A DNA stretch of 64,000 nt from Umezawaea tangerina (lineage in GTDB: Bacteria > Actinomycetota > Actinomycetes > Mycobacteriales > Pseudonocardiaceae): the NCBI RefSeq assembly GCF_003002815.1, contig NZ_PVTF01000005.1, positions 1 through 64,000 on the forward strand, read 5' to 3'. The position numbers and the translations under genes are program-made. Positions 20,270 through 28,250 of this stretch are shown piece by piece (the first letter of the stretch is position 1; every line of letters begins with the position of its first letter). The notes below the pieces were generated by a model. That model saw only the letters and a program-made list of their open reading frames with translations. It ran no database searches and was not told the origin of the DNA.

Positions 20270-21235
20270 ATGTCCAGCCGCAGTACCCGACGCGCACTTC
20301 TCGCCCTCACCGCGACGTCCGCCACCTTGGCCGCACTCGCCGTCCCCGCCACCGCCGTGCCCGCCGACGACCACGACGTCCGCACGATCACCGTCAACGG
20401 CGGCAACGCCTTCCCCGAGAGCGTCGCCGCCGACGACCACTTCGTCTACACCACCAGCATCGGCGACGGCGCCGTCCACCGCGGGCGCCGCGGGGCGAAG
20501 ACCCTCGACCCGTTCCTGCCCGCGGGCCAGGACGGCCGCACCCAGGCCACCGGGATCAAGATCTCCGGCGACCGACTGCTCGTCGCCGGAGCCTTCACCG
20601 GGCGCTTCTTCGTCTACACCGGCGCCGGGCAGCTCGTCTCCGCCTACACCGTCCCCGACACCGGTGAGCCGACCCTCGTCAACGACGCGGCCGTGACCCC
20701 GAACGGGGACGTCTACGTCACCGACTCCTTCCGCGCCGTGGTCTACCGGATCCCGGCCGCCGAGGTGCGCTCCCCCGCCACCGGCACCCACCGGACCCTG
20801 GAGGTCGCCCACCACCTGCCGGACTACGTGGCGGGCCAGTCCAACGGCAACGGCGTCGTCGCCACCCCCGACGGCAGGTTCCTGGTCATCGGCTACTGGT
20901 ACAGCGGCGCGCTCTACCGGCTCACCCTCGCCACCGGCGAGGTCCGCAGGATCACCGCACCCGCCCTGCCCAGCGCCGACGGCCTCGCGCTGCGCGGGAA
21001 CACCCTCCACCTGGCCCGCTCCACGGACAACTCCGTCACCACCATGCGCCTGTCCGACGACAGCACCAGCGCCACCGTCGTCTCCGTGCGCACCTACCCC
21101 GGCGCCGACACCACCACCGGCGTCGCCGTGAGCGGGAACCGCCTGCTGGTGACCAACTCCCAGATGGACACCTACCTGTACGGCACCCCGCTGACCAGTC
21201 CGGTGTTCACCATCACGAGCCTGCCGCTGTGCTGA
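20270..21235 (+). CDS. Secreted SMP-30/NHL-like beta-propeller protein
   Basis: 321 aa. The N-terminus RSTRRALLALTATSATLAALAVPATAVPA is a twin-arginine-type signal peptide with an Ala-X-Ala cleavage site near residue 27-30. The mature part is built of repeated 'GDRLLVAG', 'NGDVYVTD', 'DGRFLVIG' and 'GNRLLVTN' strands, as in SMP-30/gluconolactonase-type propellers. It probably binds or hydrolyses a small lactone or sugar outside the cell; catalytic residues are not clear. It is likely controlled by the divergent HxlR protein. Confidence 0.8.
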   Translation: MSSRSTRRALLALTATSATLAALAVPATAVPADDHDVRTITVNGGNAFPESVAADDHFVYTTSIGDGAVHRGRRGAKTLDPFLPAGQDGRTQATGIKISGDRLLVAGAFTGRFFVYTGAGQLVSAYTVPDTGEPTLVNDAAVTPNGDVYVTDSFRAVVYRIPAAEVRSPATGTHRTLEVAHHLPDYVAGQSNGNGVVATPDGRFLVIGYWYSGALYRLTLATGEVRRITAPALPSADGLALRGNTLHLARSTDNSVTTMRLSDDSTSATVVSVRTYPGADTTTGVAVSGNRLLVTNSQMDTYLYGTPLTSPVFTITSLPLC

Positions 21236-21250
21236 CCGCCCGGCCGCGGT

Positions 21251-21313
21251 TCACCACGTGAGCACGGTCTTGCCCAGGGCGTGGCGGGTCTCGCTCAGCG
21301 TGTGCGCTGCCAC
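21251..21313 (-). pseudogene. C-terminal stump of a zinc-type alcohol dehydrogenase / quinone oxidoreductase
   Basis: Read on the minus strand, these bases encode VAAHTLSETRHALGKTVLTW and a stop. This is the characteristic last 20 residues of medium-chain NADP oxidoreductases (AEAHxLSETGHARGKxVL). No upstream part of the gene survives, so it is a deletion remnant. Confidence 0.55.
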
Positions 21314-21446
21314 CGGCGGTCCGGCTACCGGTCACGACAGCCATCCGATCGGCCCGTCGCCCCACCGGCCACAGTGGACAGTCGTGGGCGTGGCCGCTTC
21401 CCGTCCGGAGGTTGCCTCCGCGAGGCGCATCTCACCGATCTACTAC

Positions 21447-21458
21447 TTCACTAGTGAA
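21447..21458. promoter_or_regulatory. Perfect palindrome TTCACTAGTGAA before the ABC operon
   Basis: A 12-base perfect palindrome 44 bases upstream of the first ABC gene. It is placed where a YtrA-type GntR repressor, encoded third in this operon (23268-23678), would act. Confidence 0.55.
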
Positions 21459-21502
21459 AGGTGTTACCTTGGGCCGCAGCCGATGACGGAAAGGAGACGG
21501 CC

Positions 21503-22249
21503 TTGAACACGCGAAGGCAGCCCGACCAGGCACTTCCGGTCGTGACCAGTGCTGTGGGCAAGAAGTACCGCCGGGGCTGGGCGCTGCGGGAGACGACCTT
21601 GGTGATCCCGAGGAACCGGGTCGTGGCCCTCGTCGGCCCGAACGGGGCGGGCAAGAGCACGCTGATGGGGCTGATCACCGGTCTGCTGCGCCCGACGACC
21701 GGGGGGATCACCGTGTTCGGCGACCACCCGACGGGCAAGGGGCTGCACCCCGCGGTGTCCTACCTGGCCCAGCAGAAGCCCCTGTACCAGCACTTCACCG
21801 TGACCGAGACGCTGACGTTCGGGGCGCGGACCAACCCGACCTGGGACCAGGGCTACGCCGAGCACCTGGTCGCGCAGGCGGGGGTGCCGATGGGCGCGAA
21901 GGTCGGCACCCTGTCCGGCGGGCAGCGCACCCGCGTCTCCCTGGCGCTGGCTCTGGGCAAGCGCCCCAAGCTGCTGCTGCTCGACGAGCCGCTGGCCGAG
22001 CTGGACCCGCTGGCCCGCGAGACCGTGCTGCGCGCACTGATCACCGAGGCGAGGGACCAGCACATCACGGTGGTGCTGTCCTCGCACGTGCTGGCGGAGC
22101 TGGAAGGCGTGTGCGACCACCTCGTCCTGCTCCACAACGGACGGATCCTGCTGGCCGGTGACGTCCGCGACCTCAGCGCGAGCGGCGTCCCGCTCGGACA
22201 GCTGGCTCTCGACCGCATGCGTGCGGCTGCACAGGAGGAAGCGGCATGA
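21503..22249 (+). CDS. ABC transporter ATP-binding protein
   Basis: 248 aa from a TTG at 21503, 7 bases after AAAGGAG; no ATG gives a better start. Walker A is GPNGAGKSTL, the Q-loop is YLAQQKPLYQ, the signature is LSGGQRTRVSLA, Walker B is LLLLDEPLAELDP, and the H-loop is SSHV. It belongs to the class of single-domain ATPases paired with ABC-2 permeases. The stop overlaps the permease start (ATGA). The operon continues with permease, GntR regulator and a second ATPase. Confidence 0.93.
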   Translation: MNTRRQPDQALPVVTSAVGKKYRRGWALRETTLVIPRNRVVALVGPNGAGKSTLMGLITGLLRPTTGGITVFGDHPTGKGLHPAVSYLAQQKPLYQHFTVTETLTFGARTNPTWDQGYAEHLVAQAGVPMGAKVGTLSGGQRTRVSLALALGKRPKLLLLDEPLAELDPLARETVLRALITEARDQHITVVLSSHVLAELEGVCDHLVLLHNGRILLAGDVRDLSASGVPLGQLALDRMRAAAQEEAA

Positions 22250-23232
22250 TCTGGACCTCGTGGCGGCTGCAGCGCCTGCAGCTGCTCACCCTGCTGGGAA
22301 TGCTGGTCGTCGGCGCGGCCGCGATCGTCCTGCTCCGGTCGAACATGGTCGACACCATCACCTCGACCGGGCTCGCCCAGTGCGTGACGCAGGACGTCAA
22401 GGACTGCACGGCGTCCGAGGCGATGACGGACTTCCGGGCGGCCTGGAGCAACCTGTTCTACCTGGGGCAGGCCGCGATCCTCGGTCTGCCCGCCCTGGTC
22501 GGCGTGTTCATCGGTGCCCCGCTCTTCGCCCGCGAGCTGGAGCAGGGCACGCACGTCCTGGCCTTCACCCAGTCGGTGAGCCGCACCCGGTGGATGGTCA
22601 GCAAGCTGGTGGTCGCGCTCGTGCCCGCCGTGATCGTGCTGGCCGTGCTGCAGTACCTGGTCTGGTGGTGGCTGTCCTCGGCGGGCGCGTTGGGACCGCT
22701 CAACAACGGCCCCTACAACGCCATCAACTTCAGCATCGCCCACGCCTCGCCCGTCGGCTACGCGCTGTTCGCCTTCGCGCTCGGCACCTTCCTCGGGGTG
22801 GTGTCCCGCCGCACCCTGGTCGCGATGACCGCGGGGCTCGCCGCGTTCATCGCCATGCGGTTCGCCCTGTCCGCCGTGGTGGACCGCTTCGCCCCCACCC
22901 AGCGCATGGAGACCACGGGCGACAAGAGCCTGGGCGTGGAGACGGACGGCAGCCTGGTGCTCGGCAGGGGCTGGCTCGACGCCGCCGGACTGCCGGTCCC
23001 CGAAGACCGGGCACGGACCCTGATCCAGGCCTGCAAGGCGCCGACGGGCGCGAAGCCGAGCCAGGAGGAGTTCCTGGCGTGCCTGCCGCGCTCCGGGCTC
23101 GCCAAGAGGTACGCGTACTACATCCCGGAGAGCCAGGCGTGGCAGGTGCACCTGGTCGACCTGGCGGTCTTCGGCGTGCTGGCGGGCCTGCTGCTGGTGG
23201 GCACCGCCTGGGCGTTGCGGCGCCAGAGCTGA
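22246..23232 (+). CDS. ABC-2 type permease
   Basis: 328 aa. Six or so hydrophobic segments, with PLFARELEQGTHVLAFTQSVSRTRWMVSKLVV after the second membrane helix, typical of ABC-2 permeases of the YtrA-regulated type. A large extracytoplasmic region (about 215-290) carries Cys residues. It pairs with the ATPase at 21503-22249, with which it overlaps by 4 bases. Confidence 0.88.
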   Translation: MIWTSWRLQRLQLLTLLGMLVVGAAAIVLLRSNMVDTITSTGLAQCVTQDVKDCTASEAMTDFRAAWSNLFYLGQAAILGLPALVGVFIGAPLFARELEQGTHVLAFTQSVSRTRWMVSKLVVALVPAVIVLAVLQYLVWWWLSSAGALGPLNNGPYNAINFSIAHASPVGYALFAFALGTFLGVVSRRTLVAMTAGLAAFIAMRFALSAVVDRFAPTQRMETTGDKSLGVETDGSLVLGRGWLDAAGLPVPEDRARTLIQACKAPTGAKPSQEEFLACLPRSGLAKRYAYYIPESQAWQVHLVDLAVFGVLAGLLLVGTAWALRRQS

Positions 23233-23267
23233 GCGTGTGGTGGAGGCCCTGAGCTGCGGGAGCACCT

Positions 23268-23678
23268 ATGCTGACCGATGTGATCGAGTTCCGGATCGAC
23301 CGGCACTCCGGGGTCTCCACCTACATGCAGTTCGTCCAGCAGGTCAAACAAGCCATGCGCCTGGGACTGCTCAACCCCGGTGACCGGCTGCCCTCAGCGC
23401 GGGAGGTGGTGGAGGCGACCGCCGTCAACCCCAACACCGTCCACAAGGCCTACCGCGAGCTGGAACGCGAGGGGCTGGTGGAGGGCCGCCGCGGGCTGGG
23501 CACGTTCGTGACCAAGTCGCTGTCCTCAGCGGCCACCACCGGCGACGACGCGCCGCTCCGCCAGGAACTGGCGGGCTGGATGGGCCACGCGCGCGACGGC
23601 GGTCTCGCCGTCGAGGACGTCGACGCCCTGTACTCCGCAGTCCGAGACGAGCTCTACCCCGCCGAGGAACGATCATGA
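23268..23678 (+). CDS. GntR regulator of the YtrA subfamily
   Basis: 136 aa. The N-terminal winged helix has the GntR signature (YMQFVQQVKQAMRLGLLNPGDRLPSAREVVEATAVNPNTVHKAYRELEREGLVEGRRGLGTFV). The short alpha-helical C-terminus is typical of YtrA-type regulators, which are usually encoded inside the ABC operon they repress. GGGAG lies 7 bases before the ATG. The stop overlaps the next gene (ATGA). Confidence 0.92.
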   Translation: MLTDVIEFRIDRHSGVSTYMQFVQQVKQAMRLGLLNPGDRLPSAREVVEATAVNPNTVHKAYRELEREGLVEGRRGLGTFVTKSLSSAATTGDDAPLRQELAGWMGHARDGGLAVEDVDALYSAVRDELYPAEERS

Positions 23679-24541
23679 CCCCGTTGAGCGCCACCGCCGT
23701 GGGCAAGCGATACCGCGACCGCTGGGCGGTCCGCGACTGCTCCTTCACCCTCCCCGAGGGCAAGGTCGTCGCCCTGATCGGCCCGAACGGCGCGGGCAAG
23801 AGCACCCTGCTGCGCATGGCCGCGGGCCTCGTCCGCCCGACGACCGGTGAGCTGAGGACCTTCGGCGCACCCGTCCGCGGCCGCATCCACCCGGACGTCT
23901 CGTTCCTGGCGCAGGACCGGCCGCTGCACCGCGATCTCACGGTGCGCGAGCTGGAGCGCTTCTGCGCGGCCATGAACGACCGCTGGTCCACCGACCGGGT
24001 CCACGAGGTGCTGGGGCTGCTGGCGGACGTCGACCTCGACGCGAAGGTCGGCACCCTGTCCGGGGGCGTCGTGACCCAGGTGGCCATCGCGATGGCGTTG
24101 GGACGACTCCCCCGGCTGCTGCTCCTGGACGAGCCGCTGGCCGACCTGGACCCGCTGGCCCGCGACGAGACGCTGCGGATCATCATGACCGAGGTGGCCG
24201 AACGCGAGACCACGGTGGTGATGTCCTCGCACCTGCTAGCCGACCTGCGCGAGGTGTGCGACCACGTCCTGCTGGTCGACGACGGCCTGGTCCAGGTCGA
24301 CGGCGACATCGAGGAAGTCCTCGCGCGGCACCGGATCCTGGTCGGCCCGCCCACCGGGGAGTCCACAGTGGAGGGAACGCTCGTCAGCGCGACCCGCACC
24401 CAGCGCCAGTCCACCCTGCTCGTGCGGGACGCCGGACCGGTACCGGAGGGCTGGGCGGACTCGGAGCCCGACCTGGAGTCGCTGGCCATGGGCTACCTGC
24501 GCGCGTCACGCGAGCGGCGCGCGTCGGCCCGGCGCCGGTAG
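23675..24541 (+). CDS. Second ABC transporter ATP-binding protein
   Basis: 288 aa. Walker A is GPNGAGKSTLL, Walker B is LLLLDEPLADLDP, and the H-loop is MSSHL. The signature reads LSGGVVTQVA instead of LSGGQ, an unusual change at the nucleotide-sandwich position. A ~60-residue C-terminal extension follows. No second permease lies downstream, so it must share the permease at 22246, use one elsewhere, or be left over. Confidence 0.9.
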   Translation: MTPLSATAVGKRYRDRWAVRDCSFTLPEGKVVALIGPNGAGKSTLLRMAAGLVRPTTGELRTFGAPVRGRIHPDVSFLAQDRPLHRDLTVRELERFCAAMNDRWSTDRVHEVLGLLADVDLDAKVGTLSGGVVTQVAIAMALGRLPRLLLLDEPLADLDPLARDETLRIIMTEVAERETTVVMSSHLLADLREVCDHVLLVDDGLVQVDGDIEEVLARHRILVGPPTGESTVEGTLVSATRTQRQSTLLVRDAGPVPEGWADSEPDLESLAMGYLRASRERRASARRR

Positions 24542-24582
24542 TCCCCACCCCGACCGGACCCGCACCCCCTTCGGTCTATTTC

Positions 24583-24605
24583 CAATACAGGTCTGCACTG
24601 TATTG
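24583..24605. promoter_or_regulatory. TetR operator CAATACAG-N7-CTGTATTG
   Basis: A perfect 8-base inverted repeat with a 7-base spacer, ending 8 bases before the TetR start. Its AT-rich TGTATTG half resembles a -10 region, so binding would block transcription of the regulator and the membrane protein after it. Confidence 0.75.
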
Positions 24606-24613
24606 TAAGGGCC

Positions 24614-25219
24614 ATGGGAACCGACGACCGCGCTCCCGGCCGCCCGCGCAGCAAGGAGGCCGACGCGGCGATCCTGGGCGCCGCGCTGGAGCTGTTCATC
24701 GAGCGCGGCGCGGAGGCGACCAGCATCGAGCAGGTCGCCCGGCGGGCCGGGGTCACCAGGGCCACGGTGTACCGGCGGTTCCCGGACAAGACCCGGCTCC
24801 TGATCGCCACGCTCGAGGCCGCCTACGGCAACCCCCCGCGGAGCCCGCGGATCGTCGACGTCGAGCAGCTGGTGGCCGGGTGGACCCTCGTCCTCTCCGA
24901 CCCGCGCCAACGCCGTCTCCTGCGCCGCGTCTACGGGGCGATCGAGGACAACCCGGAGCTCGCCCGCGCCTACCACGACCAGTTCGGCCGGCACCGCGAC
25001 CAGGCCCGCCGCGAGGTGTTCGAGCGCGCCCGCGCCCGGGGTCTGCTGCCCGCCGACAGCGACCCGGACGTCGTGCTGGACGTGCTCACCGGAGCGGGGT
25101 GGCAGCACCTGGCCACCCGACCGGACACCGGCACCGCCGACGAGGTCGAGCGGTTCCTGCGCGCCGTGCTCCACCAGGTCGGCTACCGGCCGGGCCGGCC
25201 CGTCGAGGGAGACCAGTAA
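24614..25219 (+). CDS. TetR-family regulator
   Basis: 201 aa. The helix-turn-helix is at residues ~18-62 (AAILGAALELFIERGAEATSIEQVARRAGVTRATVYRRFPDKTRLLIATLEAAY), and the C-terminus is a TetR_C_7-like helical domain. A perfect inverted repeat precedes it. The downstream membrane protein starts 25 bases after the stop and is probably co-transcribed and controlled by it. Confidence 0.92.
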   Translation: MGTDDRAPGRPRSKEADAAILGAALELFIERGAEATSIEQVARRAGVTRATVYRRFPDKTRLLIATLEAAYGNPPRSPRIVDVEQLVAGWTLVLSDPRQRRLLRRVYGAIEDNPELARAYHDQFGRHRDQARREVFERARARGLLPADSDPDVVLDVLTGAGWQHLATRPDTGTADEVERFLRAVLHQVGYRPGRPVEGDQ

Positions 25220-25244
25220 GCACCCGAGGACAAAGGAGAGCACC

Positions 25245-25700
25245 GTGTCGACCGCCACCGTCGAAGCGCAGCAGCGCACCAGGGCCTTCGCCCGTGTCAT
25301 CGGCCCCTACGTCGCGACCTTCACCACCGTCTACGCGATCCGCCTGCCCGACGGGCTGGACGCCATCGGCGACCTGTTCGCCCAGCCCATCCTGGTGCTG
25401 CTGCTCGGCGCCCTCATGCTCGGTGCCGGACTGGTCGTCATCGGCCTCCACCGCAGCTGGCGCGGACCGCTCGCGGTCACCGTGTCGCTGTTCGGCTGGT
25501 TCGTCGCCCTGCGCGGAGCCCTCCTGGTCGTCGCGCCCGCGACGGTCGAGTCGGGTGTCGAGGCCACCATGCTCTCGCCCACCGGAGTGCTCCTGGCCCG
25601 CGTCTTCTTCGGCGCGCTGGCCGTGATGGGCCTGCTGCTCACCTACGCCGGGTGGTTCACCGGACCGAAGGCGGCGAAACCCGATCACGTGAACGCCTAG
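25245..25700 (+). CDS. Four-helix membrane protein of unknown function
   Basis: 151 aa from a GTG with a strong AAAGGAGAG site. Four hydrophobic segments (~20-32, ~45-67, ~75-97, ~112-135) and short loops. It resembles small DoxX/DUF-type membrane proteins that accompany TetR regulators. Its TAG stop shares the CTAG with the stop of the convergent MarR gene. Confidence 0.8.
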   Translation: MSTATVEAQQRTRAFARVIGPYVATFTTVYAIRLPDGLDAIGDLFAQPILVLLLGALMLGAGLVVIGLHRSWRGPLAVTVSLFGWFVALRGALLVVAPATVESGVEATMLSPTGVLLARVFFGALAVMGLLLTYAGWFTGPKAAKPDHVNA

Positions 25701-26176
25701 CGGCCTTCGCGCTCCATGCGGGCGTGCACCTTGTCGGAGATCCGGTGCAGGGTCCGCAGCTCGTCGGGGTCCAGGACGTCGACGAACACGTCCAGCACCC
25801 GGCCGACGTGTCCGGGCGCCGAGTCCACGAGGTGGGCGTGACCGGCGTCGGTCAGGATCGCCTGGATGTACCGGCCGTTGAGCGGGTCGGGCTCGCGGCG
25901 CACGAAGCCGCGGCTCTCCAGGCGCGTGACCATGTGCGACAGCCGGGACAGCTCCGAGCCCGCCAGGATCGCGAGCTCGCTCATCCGCAGGCGGCGCTCG
26001 GGCTGCTCGGACAGGTGCGCCAGCACGTAGTACTCGATGAAGCTGAGCTTCGAGTCCCGCTGGAGCTGGGCCCCCAGGACGGCGGGCAGCGTCTGGAGGA
26101 GCCTCATGAACGCACGCCACGCCGCCAGCTGGTCACCGGCGAGCCAACGCGGCTCGGACTCCCCTGAATCGGACAT
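25697..26176 (-). CDS. MarR-family regulator of the resorcylate operon
   Basis: 159 aa, a winged-helix MarR protein: LSFIEYYVLAHLSEQPERRLRMSELAILAGSELSRLSHMVTRLESRGFVRREPDPLNGRYIQAILTDAG. It is divergent from the gamma-resorcylate decarboxylase gene, with two copies of a TTGAA-N2-TTCACGT motif in the 125-base spacer. MarR proteins typically release DNA on binding small phenolics, which fits an operon for phenolic acid catabolism. Confidence 0.92.
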   Translation of the reverse strand: MSDSGESEPRWLAGDQLAAWRAFMRLLQTLPAVLGAQLQRDSKLSFIEYYVLAHLSEQPERRLRMSELAILAGSELSRLSHMVTRLESRGFVRREPDPLNGRYIQAILTDAGHAHLVDSAPGHVGRVLDVFVDVLDPDELRTLHRISDKVHARMEREGR

Positions 26177-26206
26177 GCGCGCAGTCTACTGACCTTCGAC
26201 CGTGAC

Positions 26207-26254
26207 TTGAATCTTCACGTCAGCGTCGCTACGTTCGTAGTTGAAATTTCACGT
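26207..26254. promoter_or_regulatory. Twin MarR operator TTGAANNTTCACGT
   Basis: TTGAATCTTCACGT (26207-26220) and TTGAAATTTCACGT (26241-26254) are near-identical, each with an inverted TGAA/TTCA core, and start 34 bases apart. They lie between the divergent MarR and decarboxylase genes. Confidence 0.75.
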
Positions 26255-26301
26255 GACGGTCGGGAACGGCCTTTCGTGGACGACGACGTGGAGGAGCCTC
26301 C

Positions 26302-27291
26302 GTGAAGCTGTACGGACTCGAAGAGCACTTCGTCACCGCCGACGTCGTCGACGCGTGGAAGCGGCACGACCCGACGCTCTCCGCGCCGATGATGAAGTGG
26401 GCCGTCGCCAGCGACACCACCCCGGCGCTGCTGGACCTCGACGACACCCGGATCGCCGCCATGGACGACGCCGGGATCGACACCGCGGTGCTGTCCCTCA
26501 CGACGCCGGGCCTGCAGGACATCGACACCGCGCGAGCGGTCTCCTTGCAGGCGCCCACGAACGACGTCATCGCCGCCGCCGTGCGCCGCCACCCCGAGCG
26601 CTTCCAGGGGTTCGCGGCGCTCGCCACCTCGGCGCCGTCGGCCGCCGCCGACGAACTGCGGCGCGCGGTCACCGGGCTCGGGCTCAACGGGGCCCTGGTG
26701 AACGCGAGCTCCCGCGGCAAAAGCCTGGACGCGCCGGAGTTCTGGGACGTCTACGAGGCGGCCGAGGACCTGCGCGCGCCCGTCTACCTGCACCCCAGCG
26801 TCCCCGTCCGGGCCGTCCAGGACGCCTACTACCGCGGTTTCGGCGAGCGGGTGGACAGCCTGCTGGCGACCGGGACGTTCGGCTGGCACTACGACGCGGG
26901 CCTGACCGTCCTGCGGATGATCGTCTCCGGCGTGTTCGACCGGTTCCCCGACCTCCAGGTCGTCCTCGGACACTGGGGCGAGGTCGTGCTGTTCTACCTC
27001 GACCGCGTCGCCGCCCTGGACGGCGTCACCGACCTGCGCCGCCCGGTCGCGGAGTACTTCCGCACCAACGTCCACATCACCCCCGGCGGCATCTCCAGCC
27101 ACAAGTACCTGCGCTGGACGCTGGAGACGGTCGGCGTCGACCGGGTCATGTACGCCTCCGACTACCCGTTCAACCAGGAGCGCGCCGGATCCGCGCGGCG
27201 CTTCCTCGACACAGCACCGATCAGCGCCGACGACCGCGACCGCGTCGCCCACCGCAACTGGGAAGCGCTCGTCGCCGGCATCCGGCGCTGA
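26302..27291 (+). CDS. Gamma-resorcylate (2,6-dihydroxybenzoate) decarboxylase-like amidohydrolase
   Basis: 329 aa, of the ACMSD/resorcylate-decarboxylase branch of metal-dependent amidohydrolases. Visible landmarks are the N-terminal EEHF metal motif, ALVNASS, the metal His in VYLHPS, the metal His in LGHWGE, NVHITPGG and the metal Asp in YASDYPFN. All match gamma-resorcylate decarboxylases in order and spacing, giving resorcinol plus CO2. The context supports this: the next two genes encode a hydroxyquinol-type dioxygenase and a phenol hydroxylase. Salicylate or 2,3-dihydroxybenzoate decarboxylase is the main alternative. Confidence 0.85.
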   Translation: MKLYGLEEHFVTADVVDAWKRHDPTLSAPMMKWAVASDTTPALLDLDDTRIAAMDDAGIDTAVLSLTTPGLQDIDTARAVSLQAPTNDVIAAAVRRHPERFQGFAALATSAPSAAADELRRAVTGLGLNGALVNASSRGKSLDAPEFWDVYEAAEDLRAPVYLHPSVPVRAVQDAYYRGFGERVDSLLATGTFGWHYDAGLTVLRMIVSGVFDRFPDLQVVLGHWGEVVLFYLDRVAALDGVTDLRRPVAEYFRTNVHITPGGISSHKYLRWTLETVGVDRVMYASDYPFNQERAGSARRFLDTAPISADDRDRVAHRNWEALVAGIRR

Positions 27292-27327
27292 CCCTCCCGC
27301 ACACCACCACCAGAGGAGCGAACTCCC

Positions 27328-28170
27328 TTGTCCGAACCGGAAAGCCGTCTGCAGGTCGTGTTCGCCGACCTGCGCCGCGCTGTCGACGACGTCATCCTCA
27401 AGCACGAGGTCACCCTCGACGAGCTGCTCGCCACCCTCGACTGGGTGCGGCAGGTCGCCGACGCGGGCCAACTGCAAGCCGCGAGCATCCTGTTCTACAA
27501 GACCGTCCTCAAGGCGACCGCGGGCGCCTCCTACGCCCACCCGGAGAAGGACGGAGCGAGCTACTGGGAGATGGAGGGCCCCGCCCGCATCCCCGACTCC
27601 CCCGTCCTGCCCAGCCCCGCCGTGCTCCCCATGCGCCCCGACGAGCCCGGCGAACCCCTTGTGGTGTCCGGAACCGTGCGCACCACCGCAGGCACCCCGC
27701 TGCCCGGTGCCGTGCTCGACGTCTGGCAGATCGACGCCGACGACGTCTACTCCGGCGTGGACAGCAGCGCCTTCCTCCCCCTGGACATCCCCAACGACTC
27801 CACCGGCATCCCCACCTACAACCTCCGGGCCAGGGTCGTCACCGACGTCGACGGCCGCTACGAGTTCCGCACCGTCATGCCCGGCACCGAGACCTTCGGG
27901 CTGCCCCCGGACACCCCGCTCACCACGCTCGTCGACGCCCTGCGGCTCCAGGGCATGCGGCCCCTGCACATCCACTCGATCGTCTCCGCCGCCGGATGCC
28001 TGCCGCTGACCACCCAGATCTACTTCGACGGCGACCCGCTCGTCACCAGCACCGTCGAGGGCGCCGTCCCCGCCGCCGCGGTCAAGTCGACCACCCGCGA
28101 GCCCGACCGGCCGCACCGGAGCCTCACCTACGACTTCGTCCTGCGACCGGCGTCACAGATCAACCACTGA
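27328..28170 (+). CDS. Intradiol dioxygenase, hydroxyquinol 1,2-dioxygenase type
   Basis: 280 aa from a TTG at 27328, 9 bases after GAGGAG. The N-terminal helical domain (~1-100) is that of catechol/hydroxyquinol dioxygenases. The catalytic beta-sandwich carries VSGTVRTTAGTPLPGAVLDVWQIDADDVYS and the non-heme Fe(III) ligands: Tyr in IPTYNLR, Tyr in GRYEFRTVMPG, and the two His of PLHIHSIVSA. It opens hydroxyquinol to maleylacetate. It is placed between the decarboxylase and the hydroxylase in one operon. No maleylacetate reductase is in the window. Confidence 0.88.
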   Translation: MSEPESRLQVVFADLRRAVDDVILKHEVTLDELLATLDWVRQVADAGQLQAASILFYKTVLKATAGASYAHPEKDGASYWEMEGPARIPDSPVLPSPAVLPMRPDEPGEPLVVSGTVRTTAGTPLPGAVLDVWQIDADDVYSGVDSSAFLPLDIPNDSTGIPTYNLRARVVTDVDGRYEFRTVMPGTETFGLPPDTPLTTLVDALRLQGMRPLHIHSIVSAAGCLPLTTQIYFDGDPLVTSTVEGAVPAAAVKSTTREPDRPHRSLTYDFVLRPASQINH

Positions 28171-28175
28171 TCCCC

Positions 28176-28208
28176 AGATTATCGATAATCTTTGGACATA
28201 TCGATAAC
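28176..28208. promoter_or_regulatory. Palindrome AGATTATCGATAATCT plus a second TATCGATA
   Basis: A perfect 16-base palindrome starts 6 bases after the dioxygenase stop. Its TATCGATA core recurs at 28199-28206, 19 bases on. AT-rich sites of this kind are rare in this genome and resemble GntR(FadR)- or IclR-type operators. They may give the hydroxylase gene its own regulated promoter. Confidence 0.6.
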
Positions 28209-28250
28209 AGCTCGGCCGGGGAGGCCGGCACGCATGGGGAGGGGAACGAG

